A stretch of DNA of 64,000 nucleotides. Source: Oreocharis arfaki (lineage: Eukaryota > Chordata > Aves > Passeriformes > Paramythiidae). The notes beneath the pieces were generated by a model. That model saw only the letters and a program-made list of their open reading frames with translations. It did not search any database and was not told the origin of the DNA. The position numbers and the translations under genes are program-made. The DNA is taken from the NCBI GenBank assembly GCA_013398015.1, contig VZRR01003261.1, positions 691,641 through 755,640 on the forward strand, given 5' to 3'. This document shows, piece by piece, positions 13,401-24,889 of this stretch. Numbering within the stretch: position 1 is the stretch's first letter; each line of letters opens with the position of its first letter.

Positions 13401-16400
13401 AAAAAAAATCACTTGCATAATCTTCAAATACAAGTAGGAAACTTATAATGAATAGAAGGTTTTCTTTAGTCTTCCTTAACCCAAAATTCCATCTATGTCA
13501 ACAAAACTGAACTCTGAATTTCTTATCACAATGTCACTGGCAACATGCTTCAGATTCTCTCTCCACTCTGACTTTACCACCATCTCCTCTGCTGCTCTGC
13601 TCACCTCTTCACCCATTTCTCAAACCTCCTCAATGTCTCTGAAAACACCTATTTCCAGAAGGTCTTGTGCTAACAAACTCAGTAACACTCAGCAACCTCC
13701 TAACAGCAAAGACTGAGCTGCTCTTACAACCCTCTCATCTCCCAGTTACACTCTGCCATCTTACCCAGCCCCTCTACTCCACGCCCAGCCACTCAAACAA
13801 AACCCAAGATGGATATGCTTGGTTTTGATCATACAATGAAATCTTTTCATTAGATTTTCTCAAGTCTTATTACACCTTAATACTAAATTTTCTTTATTCA
13901 TAAAATGTGTTGCCCTTCTGGTCAACTGCTCCTCCAAAGAAACATAACAGTAACTCAAAAGGAATTATTTTGAATAGTAACTAACTGCAAATTTCTACAC
14001 TTCAGCCTTTCATGCTTATTTTACATAAACAGAAATAGTGGAACTCTCCAAAACCTGTTTCTGTTTTGGGAATAAATATCTCTCTCCATTTGTCTATGCC
14101 AAGTATTTTGAGATGCCTATTGATTCCAGATGGATCCACAGCGCCAATCCCCAGGACCAACAGCCAGAAGATGATTCATCACTTCTTAAAGTTCAGTACA
14201 GCACCCATGTTTACAAGTAAAGGTATACTTTTAAGATGACAGAATTATGCCAACATTTTATAGATTTAATTATTTTAAATGCGCACCAATCATTCAGCTT
14301 TGTGTCTCACATCACTACTACAAATACTCCTTTATTTGGTTCCATATCTTTCCCAAAATATTTAAGAGAAAAAACAAAAAGAAGCAATACTGAGAAAGCT
14401 AGGCAAAAGTGTACGCTGAAATGCAAGAAGACATTTAAGATATAAAGTAGTCCTCAAGTTTTCAGTGTACAGGTAAAAAAATTAAAAGGCATCTTTTTTT
14501 TAATACAAGATAAACTTGCACAAGCATTCAAACAAAAACATTTCAGTATTTGTAATAAGTTTGTTCTCACAAATCCCCCACACTTCTAATCAGCACTTTC
14601 TTCCTGGCCCAGTGTCAAAATATCATCAGTGCTGGCAGAAAAAGGGGTCTGTGAAGATCAGTTTTTTAAGGGAACAGAACTGGTCATGAACAAGAGCTCA
14701 CCACCAACAGAAGTCAAGTGCTCAAACCAGCTCCCTCATTTTACAGCCTTATAGAAGACAAATGCCAGCGGCAGTTCACACTGAATTAACAGAAGAAACA
14801 GAGAAACCAAGTTTCTCAGACTATTTAGCATCTAAAGCCTGCGCCCCTTAAAACATTTAGTCCTTCAAAAGGAAGTGTATCACATTTAACATGAAACTCC
14901 ATATTACACCAGTTTCAATATCTGCCTGAACTTGCACGAAAAACTTAAAAGTTTTAATACCACTTTTGTATCTGAATTTATTCTACCAGGACTGATTTTT
15001 TCATCACATATTTAATATAATAAACTTATTTCCAAATATACTATGTTTATTCTTAAGCTTCCTATCTAATAGTTCTATGGTTCTAATAATAAAACCTAGA
15101 AGTAGATAATAATACAAGAACCTAGTAGTTCTATCGTGTTCTTCCACAGTTTTCCCCACACCACAAATGCAAGCACAGCATATTTATTTTGCCAAGGAAC
15201 CCTCATAACCAAGTGTACGTGTATATTTTTCAAAAAAATAATCTTTTACTACCCTTAGTGGAAAAATAAAAAAAATGTAGCTTTAACTTTCAAAAATGCA
15301 AGGTAATACTGCAGGATAGAAGACTCAAATCAGAAAAAAAAGGAGGAAAACAATATTCTAAGAAGTGATCCCAGGAGACCACAAAGAGACTGAACCATTG
15401 CACTTGCTCCATTTACATTTGAAATAAACAGTTCACAACAATACCAGAGGAACATGGAACACTTTATAAACAGACAAAATAACAGGACACAAGGGAAAAA
15501 ACAGCTCCCTAGAAGCTCAAATATCTTCCACGGATGTGCAAGATCTCAGCAAATTATAAATTAATCTAAAGGACCAGGAAGGGCAAACTAACAGAATACT
15601 GTCCTGCCTTTACAACTCTTTCATACAAATACTGATCAAGTTCAGAACACAAACCTTTTTCTGTATTTTGCAATCATAAAGCTGCTTTTTAGAAAGACGC
15701 CCCTTTTAGCCAAAACTGAGGATGACTCTGGCTTTGTTGAGGTCAAGGATCTCACTGACTTCAAGCAAACTCATGGCTGTGCCATGTCTCTTACACTGGG
15801 TCACCAGTTCACAGTGTCCACACTTACTTCATTGCATCTGAATTTTAAAGTTCAGACAGGTCTAAGTCTGGGTGTTTTCAACAGCTGTTCTAAACAACAG
15901 ATCCTCTATAGAGCAGACTCATGTTCGAAGAGCCATGCCTAACTAGAGTTAACCACCTCCCAGTAGCACAGATCATCCTCATGAAGCAACAAAATCCAAG
16001 GCAGATCATTTTGCTGCAAACAGGCACCCTCTTGAAAAACAGGTGCCATACAGACACTCCAAATGAGGTCAAGAGCAAACAGGCCTGAGTTAAATTAAGC
16101 ATTAAACCACTGACTCACCTCAAAAGCAGATGAAGGATATATTTTCAAAAAAATAATCTTTTACTACCCTTGCTCAATCTATAAACATGTGTCAAAAATA
16201 TTTGCCTTTTGAAGGTGGAATTAGCAGAAGTTGGCACCTGCAGAAAGAGACGAGATGGGCACCACCAGCAAAAGGATAACAAGCCTTGAATTTTTTCTTA
16301 CGTTACACAACTTTATGGAAAATTTTGTAGCTTGCCAGTTCAGAGAATAGATGAAACAGAAATAAAGCATAACACTGAAGCTAAACTCAGTGTGCCCTTA

Positions 16401-19400
16401 GGATTCCATCAGAAAGCACAATATAGAAATCCTGTGTGTATTCAAAGAAAATTTGTAAGAGAAAAGTGAAAAGGATTTTATTCTCAACTACATTAGCTTA
16501 CTTTCATTTCTCTTCTCTCATGAATGTATCATTTTAGCTTCCAGTAAAGACTGTGCCACACAACTAGCTCTTCAAAGATACTCCTAACAGACAATATAAA
16601 TTTCTGTTGTTCCTAACAGACATAGAAAGGTCTCCTCCGCTGTAATATTCCACAACAGACTGGAATGGTTTGGGTTGGAAGGGACCTTAAATACCATCGG
16701 ATTCCAAACCCCAGCCACGGGCAGGGACACCTTCCACTAGACCAGGTAGCTCAAGGCCCCATCCAGCCTGGCCTGGAACACTGCCAGGGAATGGGGCATC
16801 CACAACTTCTCTGGGCAACCTGTGCCAGTGCCTCACCACCCTCACAGTATTTTTCCTAATATCTAATCTAAACCTACTCCATCGCAACTTAAAGCCACCA
16901 CCTCTCGTAACATCAAATGCTTCTATTAACTGCTCCACTGCCCCCAGCCCACCTGCAGCTGGAATCGAGGTTTTATCCATGTGTCAGAGCAGAATATGCT
17001 CCCTGCTCCAGCTGAGGGGCTGATGATTACACTCACTACCCACACAACAACTGTCTATTTGCATATTTTAAGGAATTCTATTCACCATATAACATCATGA
17101 GCAGCAAGAGCAGGAATGGTAAGGAGAGGATGTTAACATAATTGCACGTGTAAGCAACATATTCTGTGTGCTCCAGCATGCTCAGACTAACCACAAATGC
17201 ACTCATACTTGCAGTATTCTCCTGCAGCTGTGCAGGAGCCACAGGAGGCTGCACACTCAGTTGGGGGTGGCAGTACTTCACGCACTCATAAAACGCTGTG
17301 GTTTTCCAACATAAATTAAAGACAAAATCATAACTGTACCAGGGTATGATTTAAAAGGCAACATTGTTATTATTATTCCCACTGATTAAACAATAACAAA
17401 GGTGGCCTGTGATCAATGTTCAGAATCAAGTTTCAAGAGCAAGAATATTCTGCTTCCACTCTCCAAACAAAACACTGCACCTCTAAAATATGAGTTACTG
17501 ATGTCCTGTGTGACTTCTCACATGACTATACCAATAGGAAGACTTACCAATTGCTCTAGAGGGGCTGAAAAAGTCCCTCTAACTTTAGAGGAGTACCTAC
17601 AGTACAGATGAGCTAGTTCTTCAAAATGTAATAGACTTCCACTATTTGCAACAGTACCCAGAGAGGCTGCACACAACCATTCCTTCAGACTCAAAAATCT
17701 GTGTTTCCTACTGAATGAAACCACAATATGTAGCATCTGATTTATCAGAACAAGACTCTGGTAAAAATAAGCAGGAGATAATTAGCACACAATGAAATAC
17801 AAATAGAAAAACAGACATGAGGGAAAAGAGAGAGGATTTGCACGTACATTCATGTTTTCATACCACAAAGGTGATTAAGATGATACTTAGAGCCTTCTTT
17901 ACAAAGAAGTATTTTACTTTTTGTGCCACTCCACTAGTCATGGCTCCCAGGACACACACGACATCCATGCCCAAAGAAGAGACATTCCAAAATATCCCCT
18001 AAAGTAACTGCTCTCCTCATACAGTCTTGTGTTGCACTCTTCAGAAAAAAACATCCCAGATATAGAATATTTCATCACAAGAAAGGTCTTAACATGGATT
18101 CATAAAATACAGAAGAGGATTTAACACATTCCAAGCAAGTCTCTGCTATCAAGTGACCTAGCCATAGCCCTACATAAATTGGTTAATGGCGGTATTTTAG
18201 AGTCTCTCAACAAGGCTGAAAAATACTTAAAACTAAATTATGAAATCTTATTTTAATTCAAGAAATCCACTTTTTCCCCAGACAACAGGGACAGCAAAGA
18301 AAACACGAATCCTCAGCTGAGTTGGGAGAGCACATCCACAGGACACAACGCTGTGTGTCTCCCATGTACAGCATGTATTTCCTTCCTGGAATTGAAGTAG
18401 GAGAGACATGAGCCCCATCAAAACACCTCCATCAGCTTTGAATAGTCCTGAAAACAATTGCGAGGCTGTCAGAGAGGAAACTGCAACTGCTCTGTCTGCA
18501 AGCAGGGTGCAGTGCTGCACCTGCCTACAGAGGGCTGAGGGAGATGGGACAGCACAGGCACTGCCATGTGCTCCACTGGGAGAGCACTGGGCATGAGGAG
18601 TCAGGGAAAACATGAAGGTTACACACAGCACTGCAAACAGCCCAACAAGGCAGGAGAATCCCAGTATGACAACCAATACCATGAAATCCCATGCACACTG
18701 GATGGAACAAGGCTGCACCTGAGGGCTGAGGTGCTGAAAGAATCCCAGAATGGGTCATAGTTGGAAGGGACCACAGTGGGTCATCTGGTTCAACCTCCCT
18801 GCTCAAGCAGGGTCATCCCAGAGCACATGGCACAGGATTGCATCCAGACATTCTTGAACGCCTCCAGCGAAGGAGATCCCACAGCCTCTCCGGACAATCT
18901 GTTCCAGTGCATGGTCACCTGCACAGTAAAGAAGTTCTTCCTCATGTTCAGGTGGAGCTTCCTGTACATCAGTTTCTACCCACTGCCTCATCTCCTGGTG
19001 GCTGGCACCACCAAGCAGAGCGTGGTCCACCCTCTTGGCAGCTCCCCTTTAGATACTTATAGACATTAATGATGTCCGCTCTCAGTCATTTCTTATCGAA
19101 GCTGAGCACTGCTTACGAGGTTGTTGCTCTGGTATCTGTTCCGAGAGCACTCCTATGGAGCACATCAACGCCCTGGGTGCATACACAGCATCTCCATCTT
19201 TCGCTGAAGGCACAAGGAAAGGAAAACCCTCCAGGGGGTAAGCGCTGGGATCCTCCAGCCCCCCGGCACCTCAGGGGAGGTGCATGCACCTCTCTGCCCA
19301 CCCAGGACAGGCCCCCTTGTTCCTCCAGGCACTGGGGCGGGGGGCAGGCAAGGACAAGAGGGAGGGAGCGGGACAACCCCCCGGTGCCCGGGGACGGGGC

Positions 19401-19519
19401 TGGGGCAGAGAGTAGTGACAGGTCAGAGAGCATCCGCGGGGCACGGCGGCACCTACCGTGTACTCCCGCACTTGGCTGTGGAAGTTCTGCTCCCGGATCG
19501 TCACCTCGTCCGCTTCCAT
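1355..19519 (-). CDS. LMBR1: LMBR1, 5' part of gene (coding exons 1-4, residues 1-106)
   Basis: Limb region 1 protein is a multi-pass membrane protein of the LIMR/lipocalin-receptor-like family. Its gene is best known because one of its introns hosts the SHH limb enhancer. Four minus-strand exons join in frame: 19519..19457, 5540..5468, 3242..3203 and 1494..1355. The predicted protein starts MEADEVTIREQNFHSQVREY, close to vertebrate LMBR1. Exon 2 gives a hydrophobic first membrane helix ending in RYKRKA, exon 3 the acidic DEQEDEDAVVNRIS loop, and exon 4 the next hydrophobic span and the NYYIQWLNGSLIHG segment. Every boundary is GT-AG and the phases are 0, 1 and 2 in turn, as needed to keep one frame. 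The gene runs off the left edge within intron 4, so it is partial. The start ATG has A at -3 and G at +4. Identification is by recall of the family sequence, not by a search. Confidence 0.95.
1495..3202 (-). other. LMBR1: LMBR1 intron 3
   Basis: 1.7 kb AT-rich intron between exons 4 and 3. I see no coding, RNA or repeat feature that I can support. Confidence 0.85.
3203..3242 (-). CDS. LMBR1: LMBR1 coding exon 3 (40-nt micro-exon)
   Basis: A 40-nt exon encoding DEQEDEDAVVNRIS, with the first and last codons split across introns. The acidic cluster is the loop after membrane helix 1. The acceptor is TTAATTTTCAG and the donor GTATGT on the minus strand. It is too short to be found without the family sequence in mind. 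Confidence 0.95.
3243..5467 (-). other. LMBR1: LMBR1 intron 2
   Basis: 2.2 kb AT-rich intron. The short open frames in it show no family resemblance and lack exon-like boundaries. No repeat is clearly recognisable. Confidence 0.85.
5468..5540 (-). CDS. LMBR1: LMBR1 coding exon 2
   Basis: 73 nt encoding ICFLLFAVLYIVSYFIITRY followed by KRKA, residues 22-45, plus the first base of residue 46. This is the first transmembrane helix followed by a positively charged cytosolic edge. The acceptor is TTTTTTCCAG and the donor GTAAGC, both read on the minus strand. Confidence 0.96.
10220..10380 (+). repeat. CR1-like LINE fragment (diverged)
   Basis: Contains the CR1 series ATGGTCAGGAGGCTGGAACA, GATAGGCTGAAGGACCTCAG and TTCAGCCTGAGGACAACAAG in the usual order, on the plus strand. 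It is old and its ends are uncertain. Confidence 0.55.
16640..16945 (-). repeat. CR1 LINE 3' fragment in LMBR1 intron 1
   Basis: Strong CR1 3'-end text: TTTGGGTTGGAAGGGACCTT, GACACCTTCCACTAGACCAG, GCCTGGAACACTGCCAGGGA, then TTCCTAATATCTAATCTAAA. The element is on the minus strand. Open frames across it are repeat shadows. Confidence 0.9.
18738..19120 (-). repeat. CR1 LINE 3' fragment close to LMBR1 exon 1
   Basis: Starts AATCCCAGAATGGGTCATAG, continues through CAACCTCCCTGCTCAAGCAG, and ends near the ATTAATGATGTCCGCTCTCA box. Minus strand. It is the same subtype as the copy at 38683 and lies about 340 bp from LMBR1 exon 1. Confidence 0.9.
19457..19519 (-). CDS. LMBR1: LMBR1 coding exon 1
   Basis: Encodes residues 1-21, the short extracytoplasmic N-terminus before the first membrane helix. 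It ends in phase 0 at ACG, followed on the minus strand by the donor GTAGGT. The ATG context (AAGGATGG) is strong. Another ATG lies 7 nt upstream in a different frame (see findings). Confidence 0.95.
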
Positions 19520-19693
19520 CCTTCATAGTACCGCGGCCCCCGCGAGCAATGGCGGCCGCCGCCGCCGCGCCTGCTCCTGCCCCGCCGGCGACGAGCGGGC
19601 CACCATGGCCAGAGGCAGCCCGGCTGCTCCCCCGGGCCCCGGCAGCGGCTGAGAGGCCCCGGCTCGGCCGCTCTGTCCCCGTCCGGCGGGCGC

Positions 19694-19726
19694 GGAGGAG
19701 GAGGAGGAGGAGGAGGAGGATGAGGA
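19694..19726 (+). repeat. (GGA)n trinucleotide repeat next to gap
   Basis: An uninterrupted GGA/AGG tract with one ATG interruption near its end runs directly into the N block. On the LMBR1 strand it is a TCC tract in the 5' flanking region. Confidence 0.9.
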
Positions 19727-19798
19727 NNNNNNNNNNNNNNNNNNNNNNNNNNNNNNNNNNNNNNNNNNNNNNNNNNNNNNNNNNNNNNNNNNNNNNNN
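19727..19798. other. Assembly gap (72 N)
   Basis: Seventy-two N bases about 210 bp upstream of the LMBR1 ATG. Reading frames that cross it are meaningless. Confidence 1.
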
Positions 19799-19877
19799 GG
19801 GCTTGGGAGCTGAGCGGGGTAGGGCCGCTTTTGCCGGCGAGCGGGGTTCGCAGAACCGTGTAGGCGAGAAACGCCCC

Positions 19878-20112
19878 GAAGTCATCGAGTCCAACCTGTG
19901 ACCGGGCACCACCACGTCAACGAGACTGTGGCACTAAGTACCACGTCGTCCTTCCTTAAACACTCCCAGGAACGGTGACTCCACCACCTCCCTGGACAGC
20001 CCATTCCAATGTCTAATCGCTCTTTCAGTGAAGAATTTCCTCCTAATGCCCAGCCTGAACTTCACGTGCCGCACCTTAAGACTATGGCCTCTCATCCTGT
20101 CGGAAACAGGTC
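19878..20112 (-). repeat. CR1 LINE 3' fragment upstream of LMBR1
   Basis: Contains AAGTCATCGAGTCCAACCTG, GACTGTGGCACTAAGTACCA, CTCCACCACCTCCCTGGACA and AGTGAAGAATTTCCTCCTAA, the 3' end of a CR1 subfamily. Minus strand. The copy at 39595-40060 is the same type in the opposite orientation. Confidence 0.9.
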
Positions 20113-21480
20113 ACCTGTTTGTTCCCGTGTGGGGACTGGCAGGGACGGAGAGCCCCGGTGTGTCCTGGGGGACGGGGAGCGGGGGACATGAGAGAAGGGA
20201 CACTCTGGACGGGGGGACGGGAGGCTCCTGGAGTGGAGCAGGGCATGAGGCAGTGGTGGACATGGGGAGGGCTGCAGACCAGGGCCCTGCAGGGAGCTCC
20301 CCAGTGAGGCCAGTCGACAGAGCAGTCTGGACCCCGGGGGTCAGCTGCAAGAGTCACCCGGAGCAGCGCACGGAGCCCCTCAGACACGGGTGTGGACAGA
20401 GGTTCAGCTTCCCCCGCGGGGAGCAGGACAGCCACCACTGCCATTGAACCCGTGAGGGCAACATGGGGGAGCCGGGGGTGTTCGGCTCCAGTTGATCCTC
20501 CCCGAACTCAACAGTGTAAACGCAACAGATTTCTAGTTTGAAAGACTGTACTTAAAGCTTCGGTCACAACTTGTGTTCCACTACCCTGGAGCAGGTTCCT
20601 GCCTTTGAGTGATTTCTGCTTTGTTGGTTTTTGCCCAAGTGCTGTGGAGAGAAGGCACAATTTCCCCATTTTTCCCTGTTCCCTCTACACACACAGGCAA
20701 TCTTCTTTGTTTCTGAGTTTGCAAGTAGATCAATTGTCTATATATATACTGAAGACTATTAATCTAGGACACACTATAAATTATAGGTTGTGGTTTAGAT
20801 AATCAAACCCTTATTTCAATCCAAATATGTATCATTAGTCGAAAGAAGTTTCAAAAATAAGGATCATCATTTTCAGCTTATTTACAACTATTGATACATT
20901 ATACGTGTTGTCAATGCTTATTATAATTCCGATTATATTCATTCCCCTGCCTCTGGCCCATTTTCTTGATTAAAAGCAGATGGTAAAGTATTTATGAAAT
21001 TTTAGAGTTAGAAAAAGTAATCTTTGACTGATATATTTCTTGTAGCCCTGAACAGATGCAGAGCATCCTGCAGCTTCAGTATGGCCACAGTTCCGCCCTT
21101 GTTCTTTTGATACTTGTGAAGATACAGACAAGGTATTTGCAGGCCCTGTGTGTGACAGGCCAGAAATGCCCCCATGCTCTCTCCTCTTGAAGCCCACTGC
21201 TCAAGGAGGGAGACTTTAGGTGTTCACTGAGGCTGTAGGAGCAGAATACCATTAAAAACAGAGTTGAAGGAGCAGGGAGCACAGTCTTTGAGCTGCTTCT
21301 TGGGAAAAACTGTCCTACTTTAAAGCTGTTTTCTACACAGCACTTGATTCTGTCTGATAAAATATTATTACTTGTCTGGGGATTTTTTCTTCGCCTATTC
21401 CCATTTATCTTCAACCTCCTTTTCTTCTTCAGATGCTGAAAGTGGTGAAAGTATCCCTAGTTTCCAAGATGAATTTGACA

Positions 21481-21513
21481 TAGAATTAGGCTTCTAGTTG
21501 AAGCCTAGTTCTA
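21481..21513. repeat. Inverted repeat, 14-bp arms, 5-nt loop
   Basis: Left arm 21481-21494 (TAGAATTAGGCTTC) and right arm 21500-21513 (GAAGCCTAGTTCTA) are complementary at 13 of 14 positions. The single mismatch would be a G-U pair in a plus-strand RNA. Function unknown. Confidence 0.85.
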
Positions 21514-23900
21514 ATTTTGATTGCTGTTCTCTGCTCAGGAGCTGGTCCAGACTGAACAGTGTAACCGAAGGCGAGGTTATAGGTAGACACAATATCTTTT
21601 ATTATAACAAAAACAGCTGGGAAGAGCAGACAACTGTCTGGTATGTGCAAACCTGACCCCAGGGAAACCAAATTCTCTTAGAGCTGCCTATAGAAATATT
21701 GGTACAGAATAGACAGGATCCCAACTTTCATCATCTTATATAGAAGACTCACACAATAAATGACAATGGTATTGTAGCCCGTTAGGAACCCAGTGTTAGG
21801 CCTTCACGGGGTTTGTGACGAAGAGAGAAATGCTGTCACCAGAACAAACCTGCTCTAAGAACCAGGGAGACCAGATGGCCCAATCAAAGAGGAAAAACAG
21901 GAACAACCAGAGATTTAGCCAGCAGTCTAAGCCTGAGGTGAGAGTTAGTTCCTGAGCTACCTGGGAAATGACTCACCCACTGTCAAGGAACAGCATTTCA
22001 AGCATTTCTGACTTTATCCACAAACATATTAAACACTGGAAGATTGTAAGGAAAATTAACTGTATTTTTGTAGCTTATAGAAATTAAGATTTAGAAGACC
22101 TGAAGCTTCCACTTCCACTTGGGCAATATGTGTTCTTTTTAATCTATTGAATTTGAAGTAAACCTGAGGAGGAGGTATAGTACATAATTTGTCCCATACT
22201 GTGGACTGTCAAGTTCTTTCTTCCAGTTCTAGCAGATGAATCATCAGAAACACAATACACATTTATATTTGCTCAAAAGGCAGGGGAGGGGTAGAAATAG
22301 CTTCGATCCTTTCTTGGGCAGAAGCTACTGCTCAGTTCTGAGGTATCTACATCAAAAAGGAAGGTCAGAGTAGCTAACACAGCAAAATCTATTTATACCA
22401 AAGGAAATTCAGTCTAAAGTAGGCAGCTCTTGCAAACTGATGAGAAGGCTGAAGAGTCGTGCATTGATCTGACTGGAGTACAAAAGTAATAGTTTGAAGC
22501 ATACTAGATGTAAAACTACCAAAGCAAGTCTGAGGTACCTTGCACCAGAGAGTGGTTAAAAGACCTCTTGATGTTTTTCATCCATATCCCAGACAAAATG
22601 AGACAGTCTGGAGGGCCTGTCCTCAGCCATTCTTAGGACTTCCTCAGTAACCCTAAGGGACCTGGTGTAGGTGTAAGCTGTACGTGATTTAGATGTAAAT
22701 AGAAAACTTTCTCACGCTGGTAATGGATAGATAAACAAAAGCAGTAATAAAAACCGGACTTCTCTTAAACTTACATTTGGTGATGCCTAACCCCTGAGCA
22801 TAAAAATTGAGAAGATTATGAGATTTTGCTCAGTTTATTGCTTTTCAGCATAGTTTTGATACCATTTTTCAGCTCCAGGATGACCCGGTAGGTATCTGGT
22901 ACCCTGAATGCCCAAGGAAGGTTTTATGTGCACAGGGTTACCTCTGAGATTCTCCAGAAAAAAAAAGTTGGGATATCCAAGCTAATAAAATTCATTCAAA
23001 CTGTTAGAGATAGAAGTTTCTAAAGTTGGAACTGTTCCTCTAGGAAGATTCCCTCAGAATTTGCCAATGGATATTAAAGCACTCTTTAACTGTAAATGCA
23101 AAATTGGCACCATGCTTTTAAATCTATATTTATTTCACAGCATTTGAATAGGTGATACCTTCTTTTCAAATCATCCTTCAGCCAAATGCAGCTTGGACTA
23201 AACAGAAAATAGGAAGTTATTCTCTCGCTTAATATGACTACTTACATGCTTATATTCAAGGTATTGCCTAAGAATTGATGAGACTGAAGCCCAAAGCCCA
23301 CTTTAGTATGGTGCCAGGAATGACCACTGACTTTAAAGAGAACTTTGGGTAAACACACGCCACAGATGACACCCAGCACTTTATACTCAAAAGCCAATTA
23401 TGGAAGACAAAAAGAAAGATTCAAAAGCTAAAATATCTTGATCATGGCATAAAAGAAACATTATGCTATCATAATTATGTACATTAAGTTTATTTATTGG
23501 GCAATTTTTTCAGTGTCTTATATTTGGTAAGCTAAAACACAGCAAGAATTGCATTATAACTTTAGAAATCCAGCTCAATCAGTCTCAGATCTGGATTCAA
23601 CTGAAAATATTGCTGGCTGACATTTCACTTCTATTCATAACTTATACTTTTTATTTCTTTGCTTTTTTTAGAACAAAAGAGTAGGGGTTTTCTTGGTTCC
23701 AAATACTTCCAGCCTGTATTTTCATTGCATCAACCCAGTAACAATAACTCTCCAGCAAAATGCTGTATTACAGAACAATATGTACTTTTAAATTATTTGA
23801 AATGGCCAAGGGGAAGAAATTTAAATTAAAAATTACAATGTTGGCAAAAAAAATGATATAATCTAGTTCAGTATAGACTCACATAGGTATGTGCTGGATT

Positions 23901-23946
23901 TTATATGTATATATATATACATATATGTATATATATATATGTATAG
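23901..23946. repeat. (TA)n microsatellite with TG interruptions
   Basis: Alternating TA with regularly placed ATGTAT and ATACAT units, self-complementary overall. Simple repeat. Confidence 0.95.
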
Positions 23947-24889
23947 TCATAAATGTATTGATGAATATATACTTCCTCCAAAAAGAAGAAAAAAGTACAA
24001 TCAAAGTATTACAATTTTGAACAAGCTTTTAAAATAAACATTTTAGTAAAAATCTGCACTACTTCTAATTTAAAGCTTGGTCCACTTGTAAAAAGATTAG
24101 TGAGATTGCTTTCAATAAAAACAAACTGGATTTGGTGATGCATAAAACCCCTTCTAATCTTTAAGTTTCCTTCACTGATAGGAGCCTAGAGTCAGGAAAC
24201 CTGCAGAGTTTATTACAGTCAGAGACATATACTTTGCAGGAGTTGAGTGCTGTCAGGTAATAGAACAGTTTCTCTTCCATATCTAGGCAGCATGAAGTGA
24301 CTAAAAGCTCCTTTTGCTACCTTTCACCCTTAATGTGTCTTTCATGTCCCACTGAGAGCACTCAAAGCCGTCCTCAAATCAAAATAAAACAAAACTTACA
24401 CCACATTGCAGCTTAAACTTGATTAGGAATAAAATGAAACTAAATATTCAAGGATATGCAGCTGCATCTCCTAAGTCAAAGTTCACCTGCTATGTAGATA
24501 TGAACCAGCCCAGGGTCATCTATTCCGTGCTGTGCACCCATGGCTGCTTGGGCTGATTCTTCAAGTAGGTATTTATTGGTGAAATTCTGAAACTACTGTC
24601 TGGGTCAATATTGTTACAGAAGAACAAAAGAAGTAAATCAGCCAAAGAAAAATAAGTGTCCTTTTCACAAGTCTGTTTTGAGCCCAGAAATTACTGTTAG
24701 ACTCAATCAGCCTCTGAAAGGGGTTCAGCTAGAGTGGATGGATGAAAAGAGCGAAAATTCATTACTTCTCCTGATGGTGTGCTCAATATTTAATTCCTGC
24801 TAATCACAATTCTCCTCAAAATCTCCTTTTCAGTCAGTTAAAAAGATTTACTCTAAGTAAATTTACCCCTTAAAGATTTTTCTCAACCA

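Larger units (their letters stand above)
5541..19456 (-). other. LMBR1: LMBR1 intron 1 (13.9 kb)
   Basis: Long first intron, mostly AT-rich unique sequence. It contains three CR1-derived fragments (about 10220-10380, 16640-16945 and 18738-19120), a 30-bp exact direct repeat (15227 and 16142) and a short duplicated 12-mer near 12601. No additional exon was recognised. Confidence 0.85.
19230..20460. promoter_or_regulatory. LMBR1: CpG-rich region over LMBR1 promoter and exon 1
   Basis: A sharp change from AT-rich introns to GC-rich, CpG-rich sequence around the LMBR1 first exon, including CGCGGCCCCCGCGAGC and many CGG/CCG runs. An ATGGCGGC core (YY1-like) lies at 19549-19556. It is taken to be the LMBR1 CpG-island promoter; the transcription start was not located because a gap falls inside it. 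Confidence 0.7.

Noticed and set aside
18248..18718. 156-codon minus-strand open frame in LMBR1 intron 1
   Set aside because: No recognisable domain, no LMBR1 homology and adjacent to a CR1 fragment; several other frames overlap it at similar lengths.
19598..19607. GCCACCATGG, a perfect Kozak sequence on the plus strand antisense to the LMBR1 5' region
   Set aside because: It opens only 15 codons (alanine/proline/glycine-rich) with no support for an antisense transcript.
19069..19863. 264-codon plus-strand open frame across the LMBR1 promoter
   Set aside because: It runs antisense through a CR1 tail, LMBR1 exon 1, a GGA repeat and 72 N; length comes from CpG-rich composition and ambiguous codons.
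20119..20447. Overlapping GC-rich open frames upstream of LMBR1
   Set aside because: Frames are open on both strands because of GC-rich low-complexity sequence; no conserved protein recognised.
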